Notes: a model not told the origin generated them from the sequence alone. A stretch of 64,000 nucleotides of DNA from Thioalkalivibrio sp. K90mix (GCF_000025545.1 NC_013930.1:176257-240256), one strand, 5' to 3'. Shown: positions 25,551 through 34,739, counted from the first letter of the stretch. Translations and numbers: made by a program.

Positions 25551-26303
25551 ATGGGAGATCAACAACCCGCGCCTGCGCTGGATTCACACCACCTGGTGTT
25601 CCAACCGATCATCGCCCGGCCGTTCGCAGGCACCCCTCGGATCGAATACTGGGAAGTGCTGTCTCGCTGCATCGATGCCGGGATATCCGGGGTGCCGCAG
25701 GCCCTGTTGCAGGACCCGCAAGCCACCGGCCGCATTGATCGGGCCACCCTTGAGAAGGTCGCCCCCTGGGCCCGCGAAAACGACGGCCGCTTCGGGGTCA
25801 ACGTCGCGGCCTCCACCCTGCTGGAACCCCTGTACCTCCGCCAGCTGGATCGCCTCCTCGAACAGGGGGTCGATCCCAGGAAGCTGGTCATCGAATTGAC
25901 TGAGACCTTCGATCTGGACCGCATCCCGCCTCTGGTGGACGCCCTCGAGGCGTTGCGCGAACGCAGGGTCGGGGTCGCCCTCGACGATTTCGGTACCGGG
26001 GGCGCCGGGCTGTCGATCTTCACCCTGTTCGACTTCGACTACGTGAAGGTCTCGCCCTGGGTGGACACCACTACCAGCCGGGGGCGGGCGATGTTCGAGG
26101 CCCTGATGGCCATGAGCACCGACCTCGCGCCCCGGCACGGCTTCCAGATCATCCTCGAAGGGGTCGAGGACGCCGACATGCTCGCCCATGCTGACGCCTT
26201 TCAGGTCCATTGTGTGCAGGGGTTTCATCTGGGTCGCCCCAGCCTGCATCCGAAGGTGCCCGCCGCCATTGAATCCCTCGACGTGGCGCCTGTCTGGCTG
26301 TGA
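25551..26303 (+). CDS. EAL-domain c-di-GMP phosphodiesterase
   Basis: The 250-residue protein is a stand-alone EAL domain. It has FQPIIA, EVLSR in place of EALLR (the metal-binding Glu is kept), Asn in GVNVAAS, Glu in VIELTET, the DDFGTGGAG loop, Lys in YVKVSPW, Glu in ILEGVED and QGFHLGRP. All the main metal and base residues seem present, so it should hydrolyse c-di-GMP to pGpG. The same element encodes a diguanylate cyclase and two pilus ATPases with c-di-GMP-binding-type N-termini. Its stop overlaps the next small gene. Confidence 0.9.
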   Translation: MGDQQPAPALDSHHLVFQPIIARPFAGTPRIEYWEVLSRCIDAGISGVPQALLQDPQATGRIDRATLEKVAPWARENDGRFGVNVAASTLLEPLYLRQLDRLLEQGVDPRKLVIELTETFDLDRIPPLVDALEALRERRVGVALDDFGTGGAGLSIFTLFDFDYVKVSPWVDTTTSRGRAMFEALMAMSTDLAPRHGFQIILEGVEDADMLAHADAFQVHCVQGFHLGRPSLHPKVPAAIESLDVAPVWL

Positions 26304-26485
26304 TGCGTGCCCCGCCGCCACCGGATGAATACATCGAAGACAAACGCCGCCGCCACCGGCGACGGCTGGAACGTATGGCCGAGTGCGCCCCCAAAGCACT
26401 CGACCGTCTGCTGGACCGCTGGGCCAGGAAGGCCCTGCGTGCGCAATACCGCGCACAACAACCGTCAGGAGGACGACATGAATAA
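26303..26485 (+). CDS. Small basic protein, 60 residues
   Basis: The ATG at 26303 overlaps the EAL stop (TGATG). The product is strongly basic, with KRRRHRRRLERM and helices rich in Arg and Ala. It overlaps the next gene by 8 bases. This tight packing suggests a real gene. It may bind nucleic acid; no family is recognised. Confidence 0.5.
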   Translation: MRAPPPPDEYIEDKRRRHRRRLERMAECAPKALDRLLDRWARKALRAQYRAQQPSGGRHE

Positions 26486-26750
26486 TCTTTCCAGCATCCC
26501 GGTCCCCACCACACTCCTTGCGCTGCTCCTCGGCGCCATTATCAGCATCGTCGGCATCGGCCATGGGCAGCTCATCCTGCTGCACATCGGGGTCGCGATC
26601 GCAGGGCTGGCGGTGGTGCTGGCGGTGGCCCGCGAGATCCGGGAGACCCGCCGCCAGCACCTCGAGGAAGTGATCGAGTATATGGACGAGGAAATGGGAG
26701 ATACGGGCAACAAGCAGGGAGAGCGCACACAGGAGCGGCGGAATGACTAA
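26478..26750 (+). CDS. Small two-helix membrane protein, 90 residues
   Basis: The ATG at 26478 follows AGGAGG. Two hydrophobic helices (TTLLALLLGAIISIVGIG and a second with HIGVAIAGLAVVLAVA) lead to an acidic coiled-coil tail with IRETRRQHLEEVIEY. It overlaps the helicase start by 8 bases. Function unknown. Confidence 0.65.
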   Translation: MNNLSSIPVPTTLLALLLGAIISIVGIGHGQLILLHIGVAIAGLAVVLAVAREIRETRRQHLEEVIEYMDEEMGDTGNKQGERTQERRND

Positions 26751-28578
26751 TGCGATCCGCCTGGAGGAACTCAACGACAACCAGCGCGAGGCCGTCACCT
26801 CGGACGGACACTGCCTGGTTTCGGCCTGCCCCGGTTCCGGCAAGACACGGGTCTTGATTACACGCGCTCGCCGACTGCTCGACCAGGACCCGAAACACCG
26901 TGTCGCGGCCGTCACCTTCACTCAGGCCTCCGCGATCGAGATGACTCAGCGCATGTCCGCTGAAGGCCTGCCACCCCGCGAACTCCAGCGTTTCCAGGCC
27001 GGCACCTTTCACTCGCTCGCACTGAGCCAGGCCACGCAGGCCCGCAAAGCCAAGGCCAGCCAGATCCTCGCCACCGGTGAGTGGATCTCGATTCTGCGCA
27101 ACGCCATCGATCAGGCGGTGCGCGACGGCATGGACCCCGAACTGGCGGATTACGAGGAAATCAGCCTCCAGGTCCAGGAGCGACAGGTGCAGGAAAAGGA
27201 GCCCGGCGAGGCCACCCTGGAGAAGGCGCCCTACGACTACATCTACAACCTGTTTCGTCAGTACAAGGCGAAGAGCAAGAAGCTCGACTTCGCCGATATC
27301 CTGCGGTTTGCCGTGAACGGCATGGCCGACGGCTCCATACCACCTCTGCCCTGTACCCACATGCTGGTGGACGAGGCACAGGACATGGATCCACTCCAGT
27401 ATGCCTGGATCAAGGCCCACAGCCGCCCCGGCGCATCCGGTGGCGCCTATATCACGCTGGTGGGCGACGATGACCAGTCGATCTATGGCTGGCGCTACGC
27501 CCAGGGGTACGGCGGGATGATGCGGTTTATGACCGATCACAGCGCCGGGCATGTGATCCTGCCGGTCAACTACCGCTGTGCCCCCGAAATCCTGACGCCC
27601 TCCGAGCGGCTGATCCGCCACAACGCCAACCGGGTCGAAAAACCGATCCGGGCCGCACAGCCACCGGGCGGCACCATCACCTTCGAGCGTGTAGGGGACC
27701 CGGAGGCAGAGGCCGACGCCATCGAAAACCGCTGGCACCAGCTCGGTGAGGACGAGACGATCGCCTACATTGGCCGCAGCAATCGCGCCCTCGATGCCCT
27801 GGAGGGGGAATTGATGGAGCGCGACGTCCCCTACTACCGGGCAGGCGGCGGCAACTTCCTCGATGACCCGGATGTAGCCGCGGTCCACCGGGCCCTGACG
27901 GTGGTCAATCAGATCGCCGAGGGCCGCGGTGACCCCCTGCCTCATCTGCGCCAGATCCTGATATGGGCGGGATTTCCTTACCGAGTCGCCAATGATGCGA
28001 TTCAGGGTGGGGGGAGCGACGTATTGGCGATCGTGGATGCCCTGCCGGATATCCAGTGGGACCCGGGGCACGAGATGCAGCGACAATTCGCGATTAAGCT
28101 CTCACGCAATATGCCGGCCTGGGTCAAGCAGGCCGGGATCGGGAATGCGGACCGGATCGTGGCCTTCGTCGCGCGTATCTTCTCCGGATTCGCCCACGAC
28201 AAGAACCAGGGGCCGAAACAGATGGGGCGGCTGGCGCGGGCCATCCGGACGATGATGAAGAAGGAGTCCCCGAAGCAGGACATGAAGATTGGCAAGTGCC
28301 TGCGCAACCTCGAACGCAACCTCAAGAAGCGCCCCGAGGAGCAGGCCCGAATTACGCTGCTGACCGCCCATGCGAGCAAGGGGCAAGAATTCGATCATGT
28401 CTGGGTCACACGCGCCGAACAGGGGCAGTTTCCCACCGAGAAGGCGACCGACTTTGATGAAGAGCGCCGCCTGATGTATGTCGCGATGACGCGGGCCAAG
28501 AAAACGCTCACGTTGACGTCCCGCACCGGCAAAACGCCCAGTATTTTCCTGATGGAAGCGGGTCTGACCGACGGGTGA
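26743..28578 (+). CDS. UvrD/Rep-family superfamily 1 DNA helicase
   Basis: The 611-residue protein has a full SF1A motif set. It has the Q motif LNDNQREAV, Walker A ACPGSGKTRVL, Walker B LVDEAQDMD, motif III GDDDQSIYGWR, motif IV NYRCAPEIL, motif V LLTAHASKGQEFDHVWV and motif VI EERRLMYVAMTRAKKTL. It unwinds DNA 3' to 5', in repair or plasmid replication. It is shorter than UvrD (about 720) and lacks a nuclease domain. It ends an operon that starts with the EAL gene. Confidence 0.93.
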   Translation: MTNAIRLEELNDNQREAVTSDGHCLVSACPGSGKTRVLITRARRLLDQDPKHRVAAVTFTQASAIEMTQRMSAEGLPPRELQRFQAGTFHSLALSQATQARKAKASQILATGEWISILRNAIDQAVRDGMDPELADYEEISLQVQERQVQEKEPGEATLEKAPYDYIYNLFRQYKAKSKKLDFADILRFAVNGMADGSIPPLPCTHMLVDEAQDMDPLQYAWIKAHSRPGASGGAYITLVGDDDQSIYGWRYAQGYGGMMRFMTDHSAGHVILPVNYRCAPEILTPSERLIRHNANRVEKPIRAAQPPGGTITFERVGDPEAEADAIENRWHQLGEDETIAYIGRSNRALDALEGELMERDVPYYRAGGGNFLDDPDVAAVHRALTVVNQIAEGRGDPLPHLRQILIWAGFPYRVANDAIQGGGSDVLAIVDALPDIQWDPGHEMQRQFAIKLSRNMPAWVKQAGIGNADRIVAFVARIFSGFAHDKNQGPKQMGRLARAIRTMMKKESPKQDMKIGKCLRNLERNLKKRPEEQARITLLTAHASKGQEFDHVWVTRAEQGQFPTEKATDFDEERRLMYVAMTRAKKTLTLTSRTGKTPSIFLMEAGLTDG

Positions 28579-28610
28579 ATGCAAGGGCGAAAAACCGCCC
28601 AAACGAGTGT

Positions 28611-28639
28611 TTGACACGACCACTCAAATTCGCGAGCCT
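28611..28639 (+). promoter_or_regulatory. Probable promoter of the second pilus module
   Basis: A perfect TTGACA (28611-28616) follows a small GGGC/GCCC hairpin that may end the helicase transcript. No good -10 lies at 17 bases. The region around GAGCCTACTT is the likely melting site. Confidence 0.4.
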
Positions 28640-28680
28640 ACTTGCACGCCACGGATTGGCAACCACGAAAAAGGACTTTC

Positions 28681-29142
28681 ATGCGGTACAGCAGGATTGA
28701 TCGCACCTACCTGAACGGTGCGCCTCGTCAATACGCTTCCTTTTCGGTTTTGACCTGCCTGACGGTCGCGCTGGGTAGTGCCACCGTCGCCGCGGACCCC
28801 TTTACCCCGCCGGAAGTCGAGAACGACGGCCCCGCCGTATCCGTGCAGGCTCCCACCGAGCTGGAATTCCGCCTCGACGAACTCGAGATGATGCTGCGCG
28901 AAATGCGCGAGCAGATGGAAGCGGCGGACGAGCGTGACGCGATGGACCGCGATCATGTCCCGGCTGAACTCAAGCATCTTCCGGGTGGCAGCCAACTGGT
29001 CGGCCGTGCCGGCGTACACGCCTACTACCGGGAACCGGACACCGACCGACTGATTCGCGTCGAACTCGAACGCGAGCTTGATCTTCCCAGTGTAATCCCC
29101 GGCGCTGAAGCGATCTCGAGTGATGATGGAGGCGAGGCATGA
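28681..29142 (+). CDS. Secreted coiled-coil protein, first gene of pilus module 2
   Basis: The ATG at 28681 follows AAAAGGA. The 153-residue protein has a late hydrophobic segment with LTCLTVALGSATVAADP, likely a signal peptide with a long basic n-region. The mature part has an acidic coiled coil (ELEFRLDELEMMLREMREQ) and a C-terminal domain with GGSQLVGRAGVHAYY. It overlaps the secretin gene by 4 bases. By position it may replace the TcpQ-type partner of the first module. No family is recognised. Confidence 0.65.
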   Translation: MRYSRIDRTYLNGAPRQYASFSVLTCLTVALGSATVAADPFTPPEVENDGPAVSVQAPTELEFRLDELEMMLREMREQMEAADERDAMDRDHVPAELKHLPGGSQLVGRAGVHAYYREPDTDRLIRVELERELDLPSVIPGAEAISSDDGGEA

Positions 29143-30974
29143 GGCTTCGTACCACCATTGCCACGGGTGTTGCCTTCGCACTGCTGACTGGGTGTGCTGC
29201 CATGCCGGAAGATCGCGACCGTCTTCCGGACACCACTGAGATCCAGCGCGACAAGCAGGATTCGTGGGCCGAAGATCGCCCGCCGGTGTCGCGGGTCAGT
29301 GGCCGTTCCGGCATCGAGATTGGGCGCCAGTACCCCGCACCGGCCCTGCTGCGTGATCAGGAGGTCGACTTGGACCTTCCGCCGCAGGCGACGATGGGCG
29401 ATCTCGTCGCCATCCTGAATGCCGAGGGCGTACCGGCCATGATTCGGGATGAATCTGGCAGGAGCGACAGCGAAGGCAGTGAGGGGTCCAGTGAGCTATC
29501 GGCTCAGCGCCTGGGGCTAAACCGTTTTGAAGGGTCCGTCGGTGACCTGATTGAAGCGCTGGAAGCGGTGCGTGATGTCGCGGTGGAATACCGCGGCGGT
29601 CACCTGCTGCTGCGCAGCGATTCCCGTTACATCCTCAGTGCTCCTCAGAACGAGGAGCTGGTGGAGCGTCTGGTCGAGCAGATCGAGGACCTGGGCGGTA
29701 GCGCCGTGCGCGGTGAGCTGGATGCAGGCGTCATTACCTACCGGGCAGCCCCGAACGCCCACGAGGATATCGAGCAATACGTTGAACGAGCCGCCCGCAA
29801 CGCCGCTGTGGTCCATCTTCAGTTGGCCCTCCTGGATGTGCGCCTGAATCGCGAGGAGCGCAAGGGGTTTAACTGGAACGAGCTGGCCGTGCGCATGGGA
29901 TCACTCGTGAACACCGATGTTGAACAACTCGGCGAGATGCTGACGTTTACCCGCCAGGGTGTGGGCGCGGAGGTTCAGCGCAATGACGTGAGCGTGACGG
30001 CGGTGCTGAATGCGCTGTCCGAATACGGGGATGCAACCACCGAGCAGGATATTACGCTGACCACGGTCGCGGGGTCTGAAGTGGATATGCGCTCCGGCGG
30101 CGAGATCCCGTTTGTCGGCGACCTCGACACCACCGTATCGGGCGAGAGCAACATCCGCTCCGGCGCGAGTGTGGATACGCAGAGCGTTGGCATCGAGGTT
30201 GCGATTACGCCTCGCTACGACGCCTCCACGGATCTCGTGACCAGCAGTATCGACATGGATCTCACCGATGTCGTGCAGATCCGCGAGTTCGATGTGGGTC
30301 TGGAAGGAGGCACGCTGTCTCACCCCGAGCTCCAGGATCTTTCATTTACAAATATCTCCCGCCTGCGTCCGGGTGAGGCGACGCTGATCGGTGGCATCGC
30401 CTACGACCAGGTGGACCAGGACTTCACTTCGCTCGCCGGGCTCGAGGATGCCAAAGCCGGTTCGCAGCGCATTTCCACGGATCGGCACGCGATGTTCATT
30501 CTTCTGCGTCCGACCGTCACCGTGTTCACTGACGAGGGCGACGATCTGCTGCCGCTTCCGGGCACAGCCCGGGCGTGCGACACCAGTGTCGTCAGTATCG
30601 GGGAAGACGAAGAGCTGGTGGAAACAACGGCGGCCTATTTCCGCTCGGGTTCGGATCAGCTCGAAGGCCAATCAGCCCGGCATCTCGAACAGATTGCCCG
30701 GAGCCTTCAGGACTTTCCGGAGTATCGAGCCGTAGTGGTCGGCTACGGGGACCCGGGCGTTGACAGCGCCGTGGCGATGGAACTCGGAGCCGCCCGCGGC
30801 GCCGCTGCAAGGGATGTCGTCACCGATGCCGGTGTCTCGGCGCAGCGCGTTGAAACGGAAAGCGCGGCCCCGCCGGCCCAGTGCCGCTCGGGTGAGGTTG
30901 AGGGGCGCGACCGCCGCGTCGATGTGTGGCTGATCGGGCCAGCCGCGGAAGGCGAGAAGGAGGAAGGCGAGTGA
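29139..30974 (+). CDS. Type IVb-like secretin lipoprotein with C-terminal OmpA-like domain
   Basis: The 611-residue protein has a lipobox LTGC (Cys 19), N-domains with LPPQATMGDLVAILNAEG, and a secretin core with VHLQLALLDVRLNREERKG, SVGIEVAITPRYDAS and PGEATLIGGIAYDQ. From about residue 490 a second domain follows: AAYFRSGSDQLEGQSARHLE, VVVGYGDPGVDS, ELGAARGAAARDVV and GRDRRVDVWLI. These fit the OmpA/MotB peptidoglycan-binding fold, including the Asp and Arg that hold diaminopimelate. I infer a pilus secretin that anchors itself to the cell wall. The fusion is unlike the usual PilN. Confidence 0.82.
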   Translation: MRLRTTIATGVAFALLTGCAAMPEDRDRLPDTTEIQRDKQDSWAEDRPPVSRVSGRSGIEIGRQYPAPALLRDQEVDLDLPPQATMGDLVAILNAEGVPAMIRDESGRSDSEGSEGSSELSAQRLGLNRFEGSVGDLIEALEAVRDVAVEYRGGHLLLRSDSRYILSAPQNEELVERLVEQIEDLGGSAVRGELDAGVITYRAAPNAHEDIEQYVERAARNAAVVHLQLALLDVRLNREERKGFNWNELAVRMGSLVNTDVEQLGEMLTFTRQGVGAEVQRNDVSVTAVLNALSEYGDATTEQDITLTTVAGSEVDMRSGGEIPFVGDLDTTVSGESNIRSGASVDTQSVGIEVAITPRYDASTDLVTSSIDMDLTDVVQIREFDVGLEGGTLSHPELQDLSFTNISRLRPGEATLIGGIAYDQVDQDFTSLAGLEDAKAGSQRISTDRHAMFILLRPTVTVFTDEGDDLLPLPGTARACDTSVVSIGEDEELVETTAAYFRSGSDQLEGQSARHLEQIARSLQDFPEYRAVVVGYGDPGVDSAVAMELGAARGAAARDVVTDAGVSAQRVETESAAPPAQCRSGEVEGRDRRVDVWLIGPAAEGEKEEGE

Positions 30975-31600
30975 ATCCTCCGATCCTTCTGATCGTAGGC
31001 AACCTACCCGGCGTCGGCAAGAAGGACGCGCGCGAGTTCGTTCGCGGGCTGGCCGAGCGCCAGTGCTCGTCTCTTGAGGCGACACGCTTTCGAATCGAAC
31101 GTGACAAGGAGGCCGATGCCTACCTCTACGAGATTCAGGAAGGCGGTGGTGATGCGCGTTTGACGGCGATCCGGGAGGCGCTGGGAACGAACGAACGCAT
31201 CGGGGTTGCCCTCGCCGACGGCTGGGCTGAAGTGCTGAACGAGGACGGCGAGATCTACACGATCGTCCACCGGGAGGACCCGGATGACTCGGTCGTGATG
31301 ATCGAAGCGCAGAAACCGGGTGGCATGGAGCCTTATCAAGGCGATGGCCGCGCCCTGCGGAAAACGGGAAATGCGGTGCTAGCAATAGGCTCGATCGGCT
31401 TTGTCGGCGCCCTGGCAGCCTACACATTAACCGCGACGGCTCCGATGCCCAAGGTGAGCGCCGACCAAAGCGTTCCGCTGCCCATTGAGGCGCTGACTCA
31501 AGAGCAAGAGCAGCTGGGTCACAGCGAGTACATCAAAAAGTTCGAGTTCGACGGCGCGCGCTACGAGGCGACGATCGGCACCGTGAGTGACGAGTCGTGA
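30971..31600 (+). CDS. Inner-membrane accessory protein of pilus module 2 (PilO-like position)
   Basis: The GTG at 30971 overlaps the secretin stop and follows GGAGG. The 209-residue protein has a cytoplasmic domain, one membrane segment (about 140-157, LAIGSIGFVGALAAYTL) and a short periplasmic part ending KKFEFDGARYEATIG. The minus-strand gene at 41684-42298 has the same plan and ends VRFDGESWTWE, so the two look like distant paralogues. The position matches PilO of other pilus operons, but the sequence is not recognisable as PilO. Confidence 0.6.
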   Translation: MNPPILLIVGNLPGVGKKDAREFVRGLAERQCSSLEATRFRIERDKEADAYLYEIQEGGGDARLTAIREALGTNERIGVALADGWAEVLNEDGEIYTIVHREDPDDSVVMIEAQKPGGMEPYQGDGRALRKTGNAVLAIGSIGFVGALAAYTLTATAPMPKVSADQSVPLPIEALTQEQEQLGHSEYIKKFEFDGARYEATIGTVSDES

Positions 31601-31962
31601 GCGAACACCGAAAGGCCAATCTGGTGCGAGGCGGGCTATTCGCCGGGATCGGGATGATCCTCGCAGCTGGGGGTGTTGGGGTCGCGCTCGTATCGGCGGG
31701 GTCGGCTACCGAGATTAACGAACAAAGTAAACACGAGGTTTGCAAGGGCCAGGCGGAACGCCTGGGTTTTGAAGTCAGTCAACAGGGGTCGGTTCTTGAG
31801 CTAAAAGACCGCGGTGCTCATCGCGGAGGACCCTATCAAGGCGTTGCTCATTTGTCCGCCCTAAAAGGTTTCTGTTCCGGGCATCAGCTCGACTATCTGT
31901 GCGCGGGGCAGGAATGTGAAGATGGGTTTCTTGCCCATCTCTCAACCACCAATAGCCAGTGA
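31597..31962 (+). CDS. Membrane-anchored accessory protein of pilus module 2 (PilP-like position)
   Basis: The GTG at 31597 overlaps the previous stop. The 121-residue product has one membrane segment (about 11-33) and a periplasmic domain with CKGQAERLGFEV, LELKDRGA, GFCSGHQL and YLCAGQECE. The minus-strand gene at 41256-41681 shows the same Cys and Gly pattern (CEEQAIRLGFQ, LPERGDS, GCPGFQ, LCIGPDC). The two are clearly related. Four conserved cysteines suggest two disulfides. The position corresponds to PilP. Confidence 0.65.
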   Translation: MSEHRKANLVRGGLFAGIGMILAAGGVGVALVSAGSATEINEQSKHEVCKGQAERLGFEVSQQGSVLELKDRGAHRGGPYQGVAHLSALKGFCSGHQLDYLCAGQECEDGFLAHLSTTNSQ

Positions 31963-32000
31963 CAATCTGGCGTTCTTAAATGCATAAGGAGTAATGCACT

Positions 32001-32513
32001 ATGTTTTCTCTGATTATTACGATCATTTCCATCGCCCTCGTCGCCGCCCTCGCGGTCGCGACCCTATATTATGGCGGATCTGCCTTCACCGAGGGTACCA
32101 CCCAGGCCAACGCGTCCGGCGTGATCAACCAGGCGCAGCAGGTTGGCGGCGGTGCCACCCTGTTCACCGTGCGCAACGCGGGTGACCACCCGGTTGAAGG
32201 CGTGGACGGTGTCCAGGAGCTGGCGGATGACGATTACCTGTCCTCGATCCCGGCCCCGGCCGCCGACATCACCGATGATGCGTGGGAAATGGGTGGACCG
32301 GAAGGCGAGCAGGGTTTCGTCCATATCACCGGCCTGGGTAGCACTGAAGATGGCCCCAGCGCGGTTTGCGCCGCCATTAACGAAGAAGCCGGTGTCGACG
32401 AAGAAGACGCCTCGAGCGTGACCTTCGGCGAAGGCGCGGATCTTCTGGACACCGACCACGGTGCCCTGCCGTACGCCTGTGATGAAAACGGCGTCTTCGC
32501 TTACAGCTACTAA
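32001..32513 (+). CDS. Leaderless pilin-like protein 1
   Basis: The 170-residue protein starts MFSLIITIISIALVAALAVA, a pilin-like hydrophobic helix with no leader and no Gly cleavage site before it. The helix ends in LYYGG, and the rest is an acidic globular domain with two Cys. The start is fixed by the ATG at 32001 after AAGGAG. The gene at 32753 begins almost identically. I infer a pilin-class subunit inserted without prepilin peptidase processing. The cysteine pair near the end is like that of type IVb pilins. Confidence 0.7.
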   Translation: MFSLIITIISIALVAALAVATLYYGGSAFTEGTTQANASGVINQAQQVGGGATLFTVRNAGDHPVEGVDGVQELADDDYLSSIPAPAADITDDAWEMGGPEGEQGFVHITGLGSTEDGPSAVCAAINEEAGVDEEDASSVTFGEGADLLDTDHGALPYACDENGVFAYSY

Positions 32514-32525
32514 GTAGGCGATCCC

Positions 32526-32735
32526 GTGAAGCGACTGTTCAGCAACATTGTGATTGCCGACTATGTCGTGGCGGGTCTGGTCTCGGCGGTGGGGATTTAC
32601 TTCCTCACCGTCGGTGACTGGAGTACGGCGATCTGGTGGCTCATTGGTGGGTCCATTGGGTTTGCAGCTGCGTGGCTACGCCCTGCGGAAAAGATTCACA
32701 AAGCCCTGCAAAACCGACTGGTCCGCAGGGCCTAG
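32526..32735 (+). CDS. Small two-helix membrane protein between pilin-like genes
   Basis: A GTG at 32526 opens a 69-residue product with two membrane helices (VVAGLVSAVGIYFLTVG and STAIWWLIGGSIGFAAAW) and a basic end. It lies 12 bases after one pilin-like gene and 17 before the next. Possibly a chaperone or minor component for the pilin-like proteins. No family is recognised. Confidence 0.6.
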   Translation: MKRLFSNIVIADYVVAGLVSAVGIYFLTVGDWSTAIWWLIGGSIGFAAAWLRPAEKIHKALQNRLVRRA

Positions 32736-32752
32736 CTTCGGAGAATTGAGAA

Positions 32753-33196
32753 ATGTTTTCACTGATTATTGTACTGATTTCGATTGGTCTGGCGGCGGCC
32801 CTCGCCGTGGCGACGCTTTACTACGGTGGTGATGTGTTTGTCGGTGAGTCGGCCAACGCCGAATCTGCCCGCATCTTGAACGAGGCTACTCAGATTGTGG
32901 GTGCGGTCAACCTGCGCTCCGGCCGCGAAGGCACCTTGATCACCGACATGAACGAGGACCTCGTGCCACGGTACATCCAGACGGTGCCCGAGGGGTGGGT
33001 GATCGACGAGAACGAAGGCGTGATCTACCTGCCGGGCGATGCGGTATCGGATGCCGCCTGTGAACGCATGAACGAACGACAGGGAGCGGACCACACCAGC
33101 TTTGATTCGGTGGGTTCCGAAGATCGACTGGTGCCGTCGTGCGACGACGAAGGCATGGATGACTATCCGGCGATCTGTTGCACCAACGACGCTTGA
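32753..33196 (+). CDS. Leaderless pilin-like protein 2
   Basis: The 147-residue protein starts MFSLIIVLISIGLAAALAVA and reaches TLYYGGDVF, nearly identical to the protein at 32001. The globular part is acidic and has three Cys near the end (PSCDDE and AICCTN) plus one in ACERMNE. No leader or +5 Glu is present. A strong terminator follows. It is probably a paralogous subunit of the same fibre or pseudopilus. Confidence 0.7.
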   Translation: MFSLIIVLISIGLAAALAVATLYYGGDVFVGESANAESARILNEATQIVGAVNLRSGREGTLITDMNEDLVPRYIQTVPEGWVIDENEGVIYLPGDAVSDAACERMNERQGADHTSFDSVGSEDRLVPSCDDEGMDDYPAICCTNDA

Positions 33197-33206
33197 GGAG
33201 TATGCC

Positions 33207-33245
33207 GCCGGGCCGGGTGCGATGCGCACCGGTCCGGCTTTTTAT
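33207..33245 (+). terminator. Strong terminator after pilin-like gene 2
   Basis: GCCGG-G-CCGGGTGCG pairs with CGCACCGG-T-CCGGC around ATG, followed by TTTTTATT. It would make the pilin-like genes a separate or more abundant transcript than the ATPase gene after it. Confidence 0.9.
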
Positions 33246-33266
33246 TGGGCAACATAGGAGAATCTC

Positions 33267-34739
33267 GTGAGGCTTGGCGATTATCTGGTTGAGCAAGGGC
33301 TGCTTGAGGCAAGTCGTCTCAAGGCCGCCCTGGCCGAGCAATCGGTCACAGGCGAGCATCTGGGGCGTATCCTCGTACGCAACGGCTTTATTCGCCAGGA
33401 CACGCTCGTCAGCACCTTGCGACGGACGAATCCGGCCATGCTCATGCGCGAGTCCACCTTGCTGCCGGGGATGGATGCGGAAGTGCTGGCGGAAACCCGC
33501 AGCATGATCATCGCGGAGCTACCGGACATCGTCTATGTGGCGACCCTCAATCGGACCGGCGAGGTTCGTCGCAAGCTGACCCCGTACATGGGAGGCCGCG
33601 ACATCGCCTTTGTCGCGGCCTCGCCGCAGCGCGTCGACGAATACCTGGAACTGGCACAACGCGCGTCGTCGGAAGACGGCGGGGTACTGGAGAAAATGAT
33701 CCGCCGCGCGCTCAACGAGAACGCATCGGACCTTCATATCATCCCCCGGACACACAGCTACACCGTGCTGTCGCGCCGACTCGGGGTGCGCGAGCTGACA
33801 CACGAGGGGGCGCTTGAGGAGTACCAGTCGCTTGCGGCTCAGATCAAGGACCGCTCTCGGATGGACATGGCCGAGCGCCGGGTCCCGCAGGATGGCGGTT
33901 TCTCGATTGAGCACAACGGCCGAGTCGTTGACATGCGTGTCGCGACGCTCCCGACCACCGAGGGCGAGAGTATTGTCATTCGGCTTCTGGATCCCGACCG
34001 GGTGAACCCGGTGCTGGATACGCTCGGTATCACGCGGATCGATGAATTCCGCAAGGCCATGAACCGGGCGGAAGGGCTCTGTCTAATCTGCGGCCCCACC
34101 GGGTCCGGGAAGACCACCACCCTGAACGCGGCCGTCCGCGAAATGGAAGTGCTCGAGTCCGCGATCTACTCGATCGAGGATCCCGTCGAATACCGCATCC
34201 CGTATGTTGGCCAGGTCGCCATCAACGACACGGTGGGTCTCGACTTTGCGCGTGGTGTGCGCGCCTTCATGCGTTCCGACCCGGATGTAGTCATCGTCGG
34301 GGAAATACGTGACCTGGAGACCGCCCGCAACGCGATCAAGGCGGCCGAAACCGGCCACATGGTGCTGGGTACCCTGCATACGGCATCGGTCCACGGGGCC
34401 ATCGGGCGGCTTCGGGATATTGGCGTGGAATCGCATGAGCTTCGCTACCTGCTGCGCGGCGTGATGGCGCAGCGCCTGGTGCGCACCTTGTGCAAGTCGT
34501 GCGGGGGCAAAGGATGCAGCCTCTGCCGAGAGTCGGGCTATGCCAGCCGGACGATTGTGTCGGAGACCGCATATCTCCCGGATGTGGAGTCGGTCGACAA
34601 AGTGATCCAGGGTGAACGCTGGTGGCCAAGCATGGCGGAGGATGTGATCACGAAAGTTCACGCCGGGGAAACCGATGAGCGCGAGGTGCATCGCGTATTC
34701 GGTGCCGAGATCGATGTCGCATCGAGCAAGGCCGCCTGA
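33267..34739 (+). CDS. Pilus/secretion ATPase with MshEN c-di-GMP-binding-type N-terminus
   Basis: The GTG at 33267 follows TAGGAG. The 490-residue GspE-family ATPase opens with two 24-residue units, RLGDYLVEQGLLEASRL and HLGRILVRNGFIRQDTL, separated by five residues (SVTGE). This is the MshEN pattern that binds c-di-GMP. The core has ICGPTGSGKTTTL (about 275), an Asp box SDPDVVIVGEIRDLETA and a His box GHMVLGTLHT. A zinc cysteine set LCKSCGGKGCSLC is also present. It probably powers assembly of the pilin-like proteins, with activity set by c-di-GMP. Confidence 0.92.
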   Translation: MRLGDYLVEQGLLEASRLKAALAEQSVTGEHLGRILVRNGFIRQDTLVSTLRRTNPAMLMRESTLLPGMDAEVLAETRSMIIAELPDIVYVATLNRTGEVRRKLTPYMGGRDIAFVAASPQRVDEYLELAQRASSEDGGVLEKMIRRALNENASDLHIIPRTHSYTVLSRRLGVRELTHEGALEEYQSLAAQIKDRSRMDMAERRVPQDGGFSIEHNGRVVDMRVATLPTTEGESIVIRLLDPDRVNPVLDTLGITRIDEFRKAMNRAEGLCLICGPTGSGKTTTLNAAVREMEVLESAIYSIEDPVEYRIPYVGQVAINDTVGLDFARGVRAFMRSDPDVVIVGEIRDLETARNAIKAAETGHMVLGTLHTASVHGAIGRLRDIGVESHELRYLLRGVMAQRLVRTLCKSCGGKGCSLCRESGYASRTIVSETAYLPDVESVDKVIQGERWWPSMAEDVITKVHAGETDEREVHRVFGAEIDVASSKAA

